Shown here one piece after another: positions 50,665 to 59,480 of a DNA stretch of 64,000 nucleotides (the stretch's first letter is position 1; each line of letters starts with the position of its first letter). The translations under genes and the position numbers were made by a program. The stretch is from an uncultured Clostridia bacterium (GTDB lineage: Bacteria; Bacillota; Clostridia; Christensenellales; CAG-138), in contig CAKTYT010000002.1 in the NCBI GenBank assembly GCA_934633695.1, forward strand, positions 124,001 through 188,000, in the 5' to 3' direction. The notes beneath the pieces are model-generated. The model was not told the origin of the DNA and made no database searches. It worked only from the letters and a program-made list of their open reading frames with translations.

Positions 50665-52488
50665 TTAGCACACCTCCCCCGCCGTTTCGGATTTGTTTTG
50701 TGACTGGTAGACTTCACGATAAATTTCGCTCCTGCCCATCAGCTCTTCATGGGTGCCGACGTCGGAGATCGTGCCTTCGTCCACGACAATTATTCTGTCT
50801 GCATCCATTATTGAGGCGATACGCTGAGCAATGATTATCTTTGTCGTCCCTTTCAGGTTTTCCCTGAACGCACGGCGAATGCTTTCATCCGTCCTTGAAT
50901 CGACCGCACTTGTGGAATCGTCAAGAATCAAAACCTTGGGATTTTTAAGCAGTGCTCTTGCAATGCACAGTCTCTGCTTCTGACCTCCGGAGACATTTAC
51001 ACCGCCCTGACCAAGATCGGTATCGTAGCCCTTTGGGAAATTCATAACGAAATCATCCGCACAGGCGAGCTTACATGCCTCAACAATCTGCTCATCGGTC
51101 GCATTTTTGTTGCCCCAGCGAAGGTTATCCTTTATCGTACCTGAGAACAGCATGTTCTTCTGAAGCACCATTGAGACGCTTTCGCGGAGTTCGTAAAGGG
51201 AGTACTCCTTAACGTTTCTGCCCGCAAGCAGGACTTCGCCGTTCAGCACATCATAGAACCTCGGTATGAGCTGAACAAATGTCGATTTACCTTCCCCCGT
51301 GCCGCCGACAATGCCAATCGTTTCGCCGGAACGGATATGCAGGTTCAGTCCGTGAAGATTGAGGTTTGAAGGATTATTGGTGTAGCTGAAGTCAACATTT
51401 CTGAACTCAATATCGCCGTTTTCGACCTTAAGGTCATTTTCGGGACCAACAATATCGATTTGCTCATCGAGGACTTCGTTTATGCGGGTCACGGAAGCCC
51501 TGGTCATGCTCAGCATGGTAAAAATCATTGCTGCCATTGCAAGGCTGCTGACTACCTGATTCGTGTATGTCAGCATGCTGACAAGCTCGCCCTTCTGGAG
51601 CGTGCCTGCAAAAATGACCTGCTTACCGCCCATGAGCAGGAGCACTATCGCACAGGTCCACATCACACCCATTTGAATCGGTCCGATGAGGGTAAAGAGC
51701 CTCTGAGCAAAGACCTGAGCCTTTTTCAGGTCTTCAGCAGAGTCCGCAAATTTTTTCTCTTCATAGTCTTCTCTTACGAAAGATTTAACAACTCGTGCCG
51801 CAACGAGATTCTCCTGCACGGAAGCATTCATCTTATCGTACTTTTTGAGCATCACTTCAAACCTCGGCTTTCCGATCCTTCCGATGAGAATCAGCACGGA
51901 AAGGAGAATCGGCAAAGCGATGATGAAGATGAGCGAAAGCTCTGCATTTATCCTCAATGCCATAACTGCCGCCATTACCATCATGACAGGTGATCGAACA
52001 AGGATCCTTATAACCTGCTGATAGAGATTTTGAACGTTGTTGACATCCGCCGTGGCACGCATGACCAGCGACGGAGTTGAGAACTTGTCAGTATTCTTGA
52101 AGGAGAACGACTGAATCTTTTCAAAAATACGCCTTCTCAGGTTTTTCGCAAAGCCCATGCTGGCAACAGCTGCTGTTCTTGCCGCAAGCATCCCGAAAGC
52201 AAGTGAACACAAAGCCGCCGCAACCATGATACAGCCGACGACAATAACAAAGCGTTTGTTGTCCGCAATGAGTTCCGGGGAAAAGAATTGTTTGAGGGTA
52301 AAGTCTTCGCTCCTGTACAGACCGCCGTCAACAAGAGCAGCCATAAGCATTGGGATAAAGACTTCCATCAATACCTCAAAAATAATAAAAAGCGGGGTCA
52401 ATACGGTCGGAACCACATAACCCTTCGCACATGGAAGCAGCCGCACAAAGCCGCTGCTCAAGCGAGTATTGTCTTTTTTTCTACTCAT
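50665..52488 (-). CDS. ABC exporter half-transporter (degenerate-site partner)
   Basis: A 607-residue half-transporter. Walker A is VGGTGEGKST, signature VSGGQKQR, but the Walker B end is LILDDSTSAVD (Asp instead of the catalytic Glu) and the switch region reads IIIAQRIAS (Gln instead of His). These changes are the known mark of one non-consensus ATP site in heterodimeric exporters. Start ATG 52488 follows GAAAGGA; a longer GTG-type start lies before it. A promoter is at 52551-52523. The pair lies immediately upstream of the surface-protein operon, so export of the peptide is possible but unproven. Confidence 0.92.
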   Translation of the reverse strand: MSRKKDNTRLSSGFVRLLPCAKGYVVPTVLTPLFIIFEVLMEVFIPMLMAALVDGGLYRSEDFTLKQFFSPELIADNKRFVIVVGCIMVAAALCSLAFGMLAARTAAVASMGFAKNLRRRIFEKIQSFSFKNTDKFSTPSLVMRATADVNNVQNLYQQVIRILVRSPVMMVMAAVMALRINAELSLIFIIALPILLSVLILIGRIGKPRFEVMLKKYDKMNASVQENLVAARVVKSFVREDYEEKKFADSAEDLKKAQVFAQRLFTLIGPIQMGVMWTCAIVLLLMGGKQVIFAGTLQKGELVSMLTYTNQVVSSLAMAAMIFTMLSMTRASVTRINEVLDEQIDIVGPENDLKVENGDIEFRNVDFSYTNNPSNLNLHGLNLHIRSGETIGIVGGTGEGKSTFVQLIPRFYDVLNGEVLLAGRNVKEYSLYELRESVSMVLQKNMLFSGTIKDNLRWGNKNATDEQIVEACKLACADDFVMNFPKGYDTDLGQGGVNVSGGQKQRLCIARALLKNPKVLILDDSTSAVDSRTDESIRRAFRENLKGTTKIIIAQRIASIMDADRIIVVDEGTISDVGTHEELMGRSEIYREVYQSQNKSETAGEVC

Positions 52489-52522
52489 ATTTGTCCTTTC
52501 TTCCATTCATTCTTTGAACGGT

Positions 52523-52551
52523 ATTATAGCACAGGCAATAATATATTGCAA
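52523..52551 (-). promoter_or_regulatory. Sigma-A promoter of the ABC exporter operon
   Basis: Minus-strand TTGCAA (52551-52546) and TATAAT (52528-52523) with a 17-base spacer, ~35 bases before the ATG. Confidence 0.65.
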
Positions 52552-52564
52552 AGATTTTGACACA

Positions 52565-52610
52565 AAAATCGGTGTGCATTTCGGGAATGATACCGTCAAC
52601 TGCACACCGG
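52565..52610 (-). terminator. Terminator of the P-loop/AlaRS-domain gene
   Basis: CGGTGTGCA (52571-52579) pairs with TGCACACCG (52602-52610), followed on the minus strand by ATTTTTG, about 25 bases after the stop. Confidence 0.82.
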
Positions 52611-52635
52611 ACATATTTTGGTTAAATGACTATGC

Positions 52636-53562
52636 TCAATGGAGATCGTTGAGATCATCCTCCCGCTCCGCACGCATAAGCGGTCCTATGCGACCGGCAA
52701 GCATGTACTTGTCGCCGATGGGATCATAGAAATACTTCTTGATGAGACGAAAATTTTCTATACAGCCCGTGCTTGAAACATGTGTCCTCGGCCCCGTACA
52801 GTCATGCAGCGTGTCGCCGATTTGGACATGGCCTTCATCGACGTATGAAACAATCAAATCTTCCGATATCGCCTTCCTGACATTTGCCTCAAGCTCATCA
52901 AGATCAATATCGGGGGCCTTTTTATCGAAGCAGAGAACAAAGCCGTGCTTGACATCACCGTGATGACAATCATCCAGTATTTCCTTCGGTATGAACATTT
53001 CACAAAGGTCCTCTGCAGTGTGAGCCATTCGACGATAGATAATCGACTTTGCGACGATATCGTGAATTTCTTCCGGTCTGGGACCGAAAACTGTGGGTCT
53101 GTTGATAATTATCTCCTCTCCGACACCTATGAGCAGATGAGCATTTGTTTTGATAAACGGATAAATCATGTCAAAGTGCTCCACAATAACACGCTTGCCG
53201 TTCTGAACGGCATGAAGAATCGCATCCGCAAGCTCGTGATACTGAGTGAAGCCCGACTCAAACCTTATATCAACATGATAAGTATGGGCACTGAAGAAAC
53301 CGTAATCGTTCTGATCCAGCAGCGGAAGCGGACGAACGTTTATCCCGTTATCATCATTGGTCAGCTCAAGTCCCGGAAACATGCCCTTTATGAGCATACT
53401 CTTTCCCGAACCGGCCTCACCGATAATACCGATGAGTTTGTCATAAGGGCTAAGGTACATCTGCGATATCTGCATACCGAGGTCATAGATCCTGTCTTTG
53501 CCTCTCGGTGCAAAGAAGGTACTGAAGTAGTGGCTGTTTTGCATTCTGCCTGAAAAGGACAT
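52636..53562 (-). CDS. P-loop ATPase fused to an alanyl-tRNA-synthetase second-additional-domain-like region
   Basis: A 308-residue protein. The N-terminal half has RGKDRIYDLGMQISQMYLSPYDKLIGIIGEAGSGKSMLIKGMFPGLELTND as a stretch with a Walker A (GEAGSGKS, ~residues 48-55). The C-terminal half contains THVSSTGCIENFRLIKKYF, which matches the GGTHVxxTGxI part of the AlaRS second additional (editing) domain, plus CHHGDVKHG upstream as possible metal ligands. Databases label such Clostridia proteins alanine-tRNA synthetase second additional domain; role unknown. It is likely a monocistronic housekeeping-like gene. Confidence 0.72.
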   Translation of the reverse strand: MSFSGRMQNSHYFSTFFAPRGKDRIYDLGMQISQMYLSPYDKLIGIIGEAGSGKSMLIKGMFPGLELTNDDNGINVRPLPLLDQNDYGFFSAHTYHVDIRFESGFTQYHELADAILHAVQNGKRVIVEHFDMIYPFIKTNAHLLIGVGEEIIINRPTVFGPRPEEIHDIVAKSIIYRRMAHTAEDLCEMFIPKEILDDCHHGDVKHGFVLCFDKKAPDIDLDELEANVRKAISEDLIVSYVDEGHVQIGDTLHDCTGPRTHVSSTGCIENFRLIKKYFYDPIGDKYMLAGRIGPLMRAEREDDLNDLH

Positions 53563-53695
53563 ATCTGCACCTCCGAGTTGTTATCTGTGTAAATTGTATA
53601 ACGCTTTTCTCTGTTTTGCAACAGTCAGTTTTTCTCCCCGACGCAAACGTTTCATCTCTGTCACATCAATAAAAAGTTCTGTGTAGTAAAACAGT

Positions 53696-53731
53696 GAACC
53701 GGACGGCTGCTGCGAGTCGCCCGGTTCTGTT
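53696..53731. terminator. Hairpin after the 785-residue secreted-protein gene
   Basis: GAACCGG and CCGGTTC pair around an inner GGC/GCC stem. On the minus strand ACTGTTTTA follows, so termination there is modest. It sits ~55 bases after the stop. Confidence 0.55.
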
Positions 53732-53784
53732 TTGCTTAAAATTTTAATATGTAAAGGGCAGTCAAGTCAACTGCGGCGTTCGGC

Positions 53785-56142
53785 TTAAGAAAGTGCAATG
53801 CGAAGGATCGTCAGTGCATCCATTGCAGTAACATTTCCGTCGCCGTCCATGTCTGCAAGTTCGGGATGCTCCAGCTCGCCGAGCTGCATTACGTACCGCA
53901 TAACGAGAAGTGCATCAACTGTGTCAATCGAACCGTCCATGTTCACATCTCCCATTTCAGCCGGGGGAACCGTTTGCTCATAGAGTGCGGTTACGGTCGT
54001 GTCGGAAGCAATGGGTGAACCATCATAATCCCAACCGACAAAGGTGAATCCCTCGTGCTCTGGCACATCAGGGAACATTTCGGCATCGAGAGTCTCGCCG
54101 GCGGGAACAGCCGCTGAGGCAAGAACCTCTCCCGTCACTCCGTCTGCAAAAGTAACAGTGTATTCGTCAGCCTCTCCGCCCTCATCCATAAGCCATACCT
54201 GAGTGCCGTAGAAGGGATTTGCTGTTCCGATTGTAAGTCCGCTTGAAGTTTCGGCAAAGACCCTCAGACCGTGGTTGTATGGATCGCCGAAGCCGTTGGT
54301 CGTCACGGTTTCAAAGTTTACACCGTCGTCAGAAACATACATGTCAAAGCCGCGTTCTGCATCGCCGAGATAGGACGCACAGGTCAAAAGGCTGCGGACC
54401 GTTGCCATCAGTCCCTCAAGACCGCCGAGTTTTTCAATGAGATCGCCAATGCTTCCGAAATCTGGGAGAGCATCAGGATCCATTTCATCACGCATCAGAT
54501 ACGCTTTAACAGTTTCCGGCACAATACCCTTCTTATTTAGGTCGATTCCAAGCTTCGAAACATCACCCGTTGCAAGCATATGTGCGATATCTTCATCACT
54601 GAATTCAACGAACAGCCTGTCCATTGCATCCGTTCCGTCTTCATCGTCGCTCCCGCTGCTGATATTGATAAGGTCACGAATAAAGCCTATGAGTCTGACC
54701 CACTCCTCGGGAGTCATATTCATAACATCACCGTTTACGAACTGGCCCAGCGGTTCAAGCAAGCTGCTCGTGTCAAATGTACCGATGCAGAGCTTGCCAT
54801 TGTATTCGGTCATTCTCCAGATATACTGGTTCTCATTCCTGCCGAAACCGGAACCGATTCCCGAAATACCGCCGTCAGGGAACATTTCAGTCGCATCCCC
54901 GACAACAAGCTCAATATTTTCATCAGCGTCCATACGATAGAGATTTACTGACTGACGAAGGTTTTCATTCATGAAGTCAAAATTCGTATACTTCAATACG
55001 TTGCCCAAGGCAATCTCTTCATCATTGTACTCGCCAATGTAAAGGTAACCGTTATAAACCTGCAGCACACCTGCACCTGAACGCGTGCGTTCCGGGTCAA
55101 TGCCAAAAGTGTACCTTGCACCATCATTTTCCGTATCTCCGATGACGGGCGTCCAGCTCCAGCTGCCATCCGCCGCCTTATCTCCGCGAACGAGGGCAAA
55201 GGACTGCATTGTGTTCTCATCAGGCATGTTTTCGGGCGTACCCGTACAGATGGATACATAAAGCTTGCCGTTGAACTCAACGATTTCCCAGATGGAGCCG
55301 CCGTATATGCTGTCAGCGAAATGGTAGGCAGGATAATCGAACAGGTCATCCTGATTTGCAATGACCGTGAAACCTTCTCTCGGATTGGATGAAGACAATA
55401 TAACGGGACCATCCTTTGTGACACAGCTCAGTATAAGTTCGCCGTCGTACTCGCAGAGTCCGCGGATACCGGCACAAATTCCGTTGAGGTAGCCCTGATA
55501 GTAGTCCTGCAGCGTCATTCCCTGGTAAACCATCGTGATCTCATCCGTTTCGGGATCAAGCTCATAGATGGTGGGCAGATTGTTTACCGCACCGCAGAAA
55601 TAGAACTTACCGTTGTATTCCGTAACATTGCGGAACATTGCGTTGTCGCCCGTGGTGCATTTTGACATGAGAACCGTGACTTCACCCGTTACGGTGTCAA
55701 TTTTTGTCAAGATGCCGCCTGCATTTGCTCCGTCCTCTTCACCGGTGAAAAAAGCACCGTTGTACAGCACGTTTAAAAGTGCGGTCAGTTTTTCCTGGTC
55801 AAAATTGCCTCCGAGAATGTTGCTCATAAGAGTCAGCGTGTTTGTCAATGCACCGTAGCATGTACCGACATAGACATATTGCCCATGGCCCGCCGCACAC
55901 CACGAGTAACTTTGACCGCGTGCACCCTGTCCTGCATCCGATGCGGTAATGACACCGTTGCCCACATAGTCAACAATGCCGTCATTCTGTCCCGAACCGT
56001 TGTCGGGATGGGTGATTTTTTCAAAACTCAGCGTGCCACCCGGCTGAACATAGCTCATTGCCGAAACGCCTGTAAAGCAGTTCACGCACAATGTCAGACA
56101 AAGAACAATGCTGACAATAGATTTAAACAGATTTCTTTTCAA
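53785..56142 (-). CDS. Secreted protein with C-terminal dockerin-like repeats
   Basis: A 785-residue exported protein. After a signal peptide (residues ~1-30) there is a long beta-rich region with short recurring strands such as VTEYNGKFYFCG, VEFNGKLYVSICTGTPE, VYNGYLYIGEY and TEYNGKLCIGTFD, which reads like a beta-propeller. A ~70-residue beta module follows (~660-725, EHEGFTFVGWDYDG). The last ~60 residues are dockerin-like: GDVNMDGSIDTVDALLVMRY and DMDGDGNVTAMDALTILR. Dockerins bind cohesins; no cohesin gene is in the window. Similar dockerin tails end the broken protein at 18601-20558. Confidence 0.85.
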   Translation of the reverse strand: MKRNLFKSIVSIVLCLTLCVNCFTGVSAMSYVQPGGTLSFEKITHPDNGSGQNDGIVDYVGNGVITASDAGQGARGQSYSWCAAGHGQYVYVGTCYGALTNTLTLMSNILGGNFDQEKLTALLNVLYNGAFFTGEEDGANAGGILTKIDTVTGEVTVLMSKCTTGDNAMFRNVTEYNGKFYFCGAVNNLPTIYELDPETDEITMVYQGMTLQDYYQGYLNGICAGIRGLCEYDGELILSCVTKDGPVILSSSNPREGFTVIANQDDLFDYPAYHFADSIYGGSIWEIVEFNGKLYVSICTGTPENMPDENTMQSFALVRGDKAADGSWSWTPVIGDTENDGARYTFGIDPERTRSGAGVLQVYNGYLYIGEYNDEEIALGNVLKYTNFDFMNENLRQSVNLYRMDADENIELVVGDATEMFPDGGISGIGSGFGRNENQYIWRMTEYNGKLCIGTFDTSSLLEPLGQFVNGDVMNMTPEEWVRLIGFIRDLINISSGSDDEDGTDAMDRLFVEFSDEDIAHMLATGDVSKLGIDLNKKGIVPETVKAYLMRDEMDPDALPDFGSIGDLIEKLGGLEGLMATVRSLLTCASYLGDAERGFDMYVSDDGVNFETVTTNGFGDPYNHGLRVFAETSSGLTIGTANPFYGTQVWLMDEGGEADEYTVTFADGVTGEVLASAAVPAGETLDAEMFPDVPEHEGFTFVGWDYDGSPIASDTTVTALYEQTVPPAEMGDVNMDGSIDTVDALLVMRYVMQLGELEHPELADMDGDGNVTAMDALTILRIALS

Positions 56143-56395
56143 CTTTGTACCTCCCTGCCCGCATGTTTGCAGGCTGTTTTAATAAAATATCAAGGCATCA
56201 TCGCCCACTCGCACTGAGTATACTCCGGCGGCAATTGCTGTCAATGCCCAAAAAGGAAAGGCTGTCCACAAAAAAATGAATATGTGTACCGTATTTGCAG
56301 CTGCCTTGTCGCTCCTCTGCATGAAGGCAAAATCATCCCGTCGATGTGGAATGATTTGATGGCCAAAACCACAGCAAAATGCTGACATTTCAATA

Positions 56396-56653
56396 TTGTA
56401 CAAAGTCGTTTCGCACGTTAAATATCTCCTCTCCATGCGGCTCGAGGTCGCCGATTTTCAGTACCTTACATCACTGTCAAGGCACATGATGACAACCATC
56501 AGGCTCAACATGATTTTCTCAATGACCTTAAATTTTATTGCCATTGCGATTATCGGAGCATTGAACCCCGTGGTCGGTGCTCTGGTGCATAACGCAGGCT
56601 CCGTGCTTGTGATCACAAACTCAGCATTCTTATTGAAATGGAGGAAGAAATAA
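56396..56653 (+). pseudogene. C-terminal remnant of a heavy-metal P-type ATPase
   Basis: The open frame ends RLNMIFSMTLNFIAIAIIG, then NPVVGALVHNAGSVLVITNSA and a short basic end. This matches the last two membrane helices of zinc/copper P1B-type ATPases (ALVHNAGSV-type region). The phosphorylation, hinge and CPC parts that should lie upstream are absent; upstream DNA (56143-56395) has no readable ATPase. So only the last ~70 of ~650 residues remain. Its stop overlaps the ATG of the small intact gene that follows. Confidence 0.62.
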
Positions 56654-56823
56654 TGTTCGTAAAGATTATTGGTATCATCATCGGCATCCTCGTTTTCGGT
56701 GCAGGTATTTACTACCTTGCAAAAGAAAAACACGACCCGGAATCCAAGAAAATTTACACTGTCATCAGTGTAATCGGTGCCCTGATTACCGCCGTATGTG
56801 CCCTGTTGCTGGCCTTTGCTTAA
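56653..56823 (+). CDS. Small two-helix membrane protein (P-type ATPase neighbour)
   Basis: A 56-residue protein, two hydrophobic helices (FVKIIGIIIGILVFGAGIYYL and YTVISVIGALITAVCALLLAF) joined by the charged loop AKEKHDPESKKI. GGAGGAAGAAATA precedes the ATG, a very good site. Similar tiny proteins follow P-type ATPase genes in Clostridia. Here the ATPase is only a remnant, so this may be an orphan. A terminator follows at 56862-56905. Confidence 0.7.
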   Translation: MFVKIIGIIIGILVFGAGIYYLAKEKHDPESKKIYTVISVIGALITAVCALLLAFA

Positions 56824-56861
56824 TACCTTCACGGCACTGCAACAGCAGCGGAAATCCAAAT

Positions 56862-56905
56862 AAACGTAGGCTGATTCATACAAAGTTCCTTCAGCCTGCG
56901 TTTTT
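56862..56905 (+). terminator. Terminator of the small two-helix gene
   Basis: AAACG.AGGCTGA pairs with TCAGCCT.CG and runs into TTTTT, 40 bases after the stop. Confidence 0.82.
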
Positions 56906-57029
56906 GCTGAGTAAAGTTGAATGGTACTTAAATCAGTTTTCACACTATTTTCCATCATTTTCCCTTTCGCACTGTTCATAATGCACGATTTATGTTATAA
57001 TTTCTGCATATTAATTCTATGGAGGCGTT

Positions 57030-59441
57030 ATGAACATTCTATCCGTAGTGTATATGCTCGTTTATGTCATGTCGGGCATATCAATTTCAAGACTTGTATT
57101 CAGACGTGACCGACTCGACCGACGTATTTTCTTCGGACTTGCGTTCGGACTTGCCATGCTGCTGTGGCTGCCGGTCCTTTTTGCTTTCGTGATAAAGTTT
57201 ACCGTCACGGCACAGCTGCTTGCGGCGTTCGCTGCGGCAGCGGGCGGAATTTCGTGTCTGCTCGTCTATAACAAAAAGAGCAAAGCTTCCCCCGTCCGCT
57301 CTGATGAACCATGCTGCGGGCTTAAACCCATGTTGTGGACCGTTATTCCGCTCGTTGTTATCGGATGGGTGCTTATAATAAACCACAACATTGTACCTGC
57401 TTCAAACGGTTCGCTTCATTCGGGTCAAAGTACATACGGCGACACCTGTATGCACCTCGGGTTCATAACGAGTATCAGTGTTCAGTGTGAAAATTTTCCG
57501 CCGGATTATTCTCTTCTCCCCGGCACAGCACTCGGCTACCCCTTCCTCTGCGACAGCGTAAGCTCAACTTTTTACACCCTCGGAGCTTCTCTGAGATTCG
57601 CAGCAATTCTGCCATCACTATATGCCTACCTTGTTGCCGTACTCGGGGTATGGTTTTTCTTTGATGCCTGGTTCAAAAAAAACTCCGTATCCGTGCTTGC
57701 AACATACATGTTCTTCATCGGCGGAGGACTTGGTTTTGCATACATTTTCAATAACAAACAGCTTCTTGCAGCAGATGGAATCGACCGCTGGAAGGACATG
57801 CTCGAAGGTTTTTATAAAACCCCCACAAACCTTCCCGCAGAAGGGCTTCGCTGGGTCAATGCCATCGCTGATATGGCCGTTCCCCAGCGTGCAACGCTTT
57901 TCGGCTGGGCTCTGCTCTTCCCCGGCCTGCAGCTGCTCTACCGTGCTGCAATCGAAAGGGAGAGACGGCTTTTCGTTCCACTCGGCGTCCTTGCAGGCTG
58001 TCTTCCCCTCGTTCATACCCACAGTTTTCTCGCAATCGGCATAATCTCAATTGCATTGCTCATCATCACGGTTAGACGTTCCCTGCTTGAGAAAACCGCC
58101 TCTGTATTCGACGCAATGCTGATTCACTCCTTCGGTATTTTTACGGGACTTCTCGCAGTCTGCGTAATCCACGTCTACATTGACGGCACGGGTGACGCTG
58201 GTTTCGGCAACGGCGTTGTACTGGCGGCATGTCTGTTTTTTGTCTTACAGACGCTCTTCCTGCTGTATTCAAGCGTAAAAAAATACAAAAGAGAAGGTTC
58301 ACGCAGTGCATTCCTGCTGACAATTGTATCTATCGCCCTCGTTGCCATTGCCGGTGTCGGCGTGACCATGAGCAAGGTCAAACAGATTTCGCTTCTCGCT
58401 GCCCTTGCAGGCTTTGCTTTTTTCACTGCACTGTTCGTTATCTTTTCTGCGAAAAAGCAGGTATTCAGCGAAGATAATCACCTTACGGAAAACGGAAAGC
58501 AGCTTCTCTCATTCCTCTACTTCGGCATAATTGCCGTGCTGCTCGCCGCACCTCAATTATTCGGCTTTACCTTCAAACAAGCCTCAAACGAGCAGTTCCT
58601 CCGTTGGAACTTTAATTGGGACAACGAAAGTGACAGTTTTCTCTGGTTCTATATAAAGAACCTCGGTTTGATTTTCATTCTGCTCCCGCCTGCCTTCCTC
58701 TACTCGAAGAAAGATACAAGGGCCTTCTACTGCGGCGGACTGCTTATCTGGCTCGTCTGTGAGGTCATCCTCTTCCAGCCCAACCCCTATGACAACAATA
58801 AACTCCTGTTTGTATGGTTTGCATTGAGTTGCGGAATTGTTGCGAGTTTCCTCATCAATATTTACAACCGGTTGAACCTCAGCGTCGCAAATGAAGAAAA
58901 CCATACGTTCAAACGTGCCGGCAACACTATCCTTGCACTCGTGGTCCTCGTATCGCTCTTCCTTTCGGGAACGCTGACTCTTGTGCGTGAATACCGCTCC
59001 GGCGACCACCTCGGTTTCTACGAAAAGGATGGCAAACAGGTTTTCGGATTGGTTGAAAGCGGTTACGAACCCGTATCTGCCGAACTTGTGAAGGCAGCTG
59101 AATGGATCAAGGAGAATACAATGCCTTCTGCAACCTTCCTGACGCATAACAACCATAACAATGCCGTTGCAATGCTGACTGGGCGCAATATTTTCGTCGG
59201 TTCACCATCCTTCCTCTATTATCACGGTGTCAACTTCCAGTACAGAGTCAATATGCTTAAAGGACTCTACGAACAGCCGGAGCAGAATCTGCTCAGCACG
59301 GCGATTGAGTATGACATTGACTATGTACTCATCTCAGCCACTGAAAGGAGCTTCTATCCCGGCATTGACAGTGCATGGTTTGAAACAAATCTTCAGTGCG
59401 TTTATGACAGTGACGGCGTGAAAATTTACAAGATCAGATAA
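57030..59441 (+). CDS. Large multi-helix membrane protein, GT-C-like
   Basis: An 803-residue membrane protein with about 15 hydrophobic helices and a ~120-residue C-terminal soluble domain (ELVKAAEWIKENTMPSATFLTHNNHNNAVAML..., the domain with a Rossmann-like GRNIFVGSPSFLYYHG). This plan is that of GT-C glycosyltransferases that use polyprenyl-phosphate sugars. An Asp-rich loop after helix 4 is not obvious; the first loop includes HSGQSTYGDTCMHLGFI. TGGAGG lies before the ATG. The function is unassigned but membrane glycosylation is a reasonable guess. It is followed by a DMT transporter gene after 39 bases. Confidence 0.65.
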   Translation: MNILSVVYMLVYVMSGISISRLVFRRDRLDRRIFFGLAFGLAMLLWLPVLFAFVIKFTVTAQLLAAFAAAAGGISCLLVYNKKSKASPVRSDEPCCGLKPMLWTVIPLVVIGWVLIINHNIVPASNGSLHSGQSTYGDTCMHLGFITSISVQCENFPPDYSLLPGTALGYPFLCDSVSSTFYTLGASLRFAAILPSLYAYLVAVLGVWFFFDAWFKKNSVSVLATYMFFIGGGLGFAYIFNNKQLLAADGIDRWKDMLEGFYKTPTNLPAEGLRWVNAIADMAVPQRATLFGWALLFPGLQLLYRAAIERERRLFVPLGVLAGCLPLVHTHSFLAIGIISIALLIITVRRSLLEKTASVFDAMLIHSFGIFTGLLAVCVIHVYIDGTGDAGFGNGVVLAACLFFVLQTLFLLYSSVKKYKREGSRSAFLLTIVSIALVAIAGVGVTMSKVKQISLLAALAGFAFFTALFVIFSAKKQVFSEDNHLTENGKQLLSFLYFGIIAVLLAAPQLFGFTFKQASNEQFLRWNFNWDNESDSFLWFYIKNLGLIFILLPPAFLYSKKDTRAFYCGGLLIWLVCEVILFQPNPYDNNKLLFVWFALSCGIVASFLINIYNRLNLSVANEENHTFKRAGNTILALVVLVSLFLSGTLTLVREYRSGDHLGFYEKDGKQVFGLVESGYEPVSAELVKAAEWIKENTMPSATFLTHNNHNNAVAMLTGRNIFVGSPSFLYYHGVNFQYRVNMLKGLYEQPEQNLLSTAIEYDIDYVLISATERSFYPGIDSAWFETNLQCVYDSDGVKIYKIR

Positions 59442-59480
59442 CTCACGTCATAATTTAATGTAAATTGGGAAGCAACAGTA

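Noticed and set aside
56179..56436. Minus-strand frame with one hydrophobic segment
   Set aside because: No ribosome site and no family resemblance; overlaps the P-type ATPase remnant. It may be chance.
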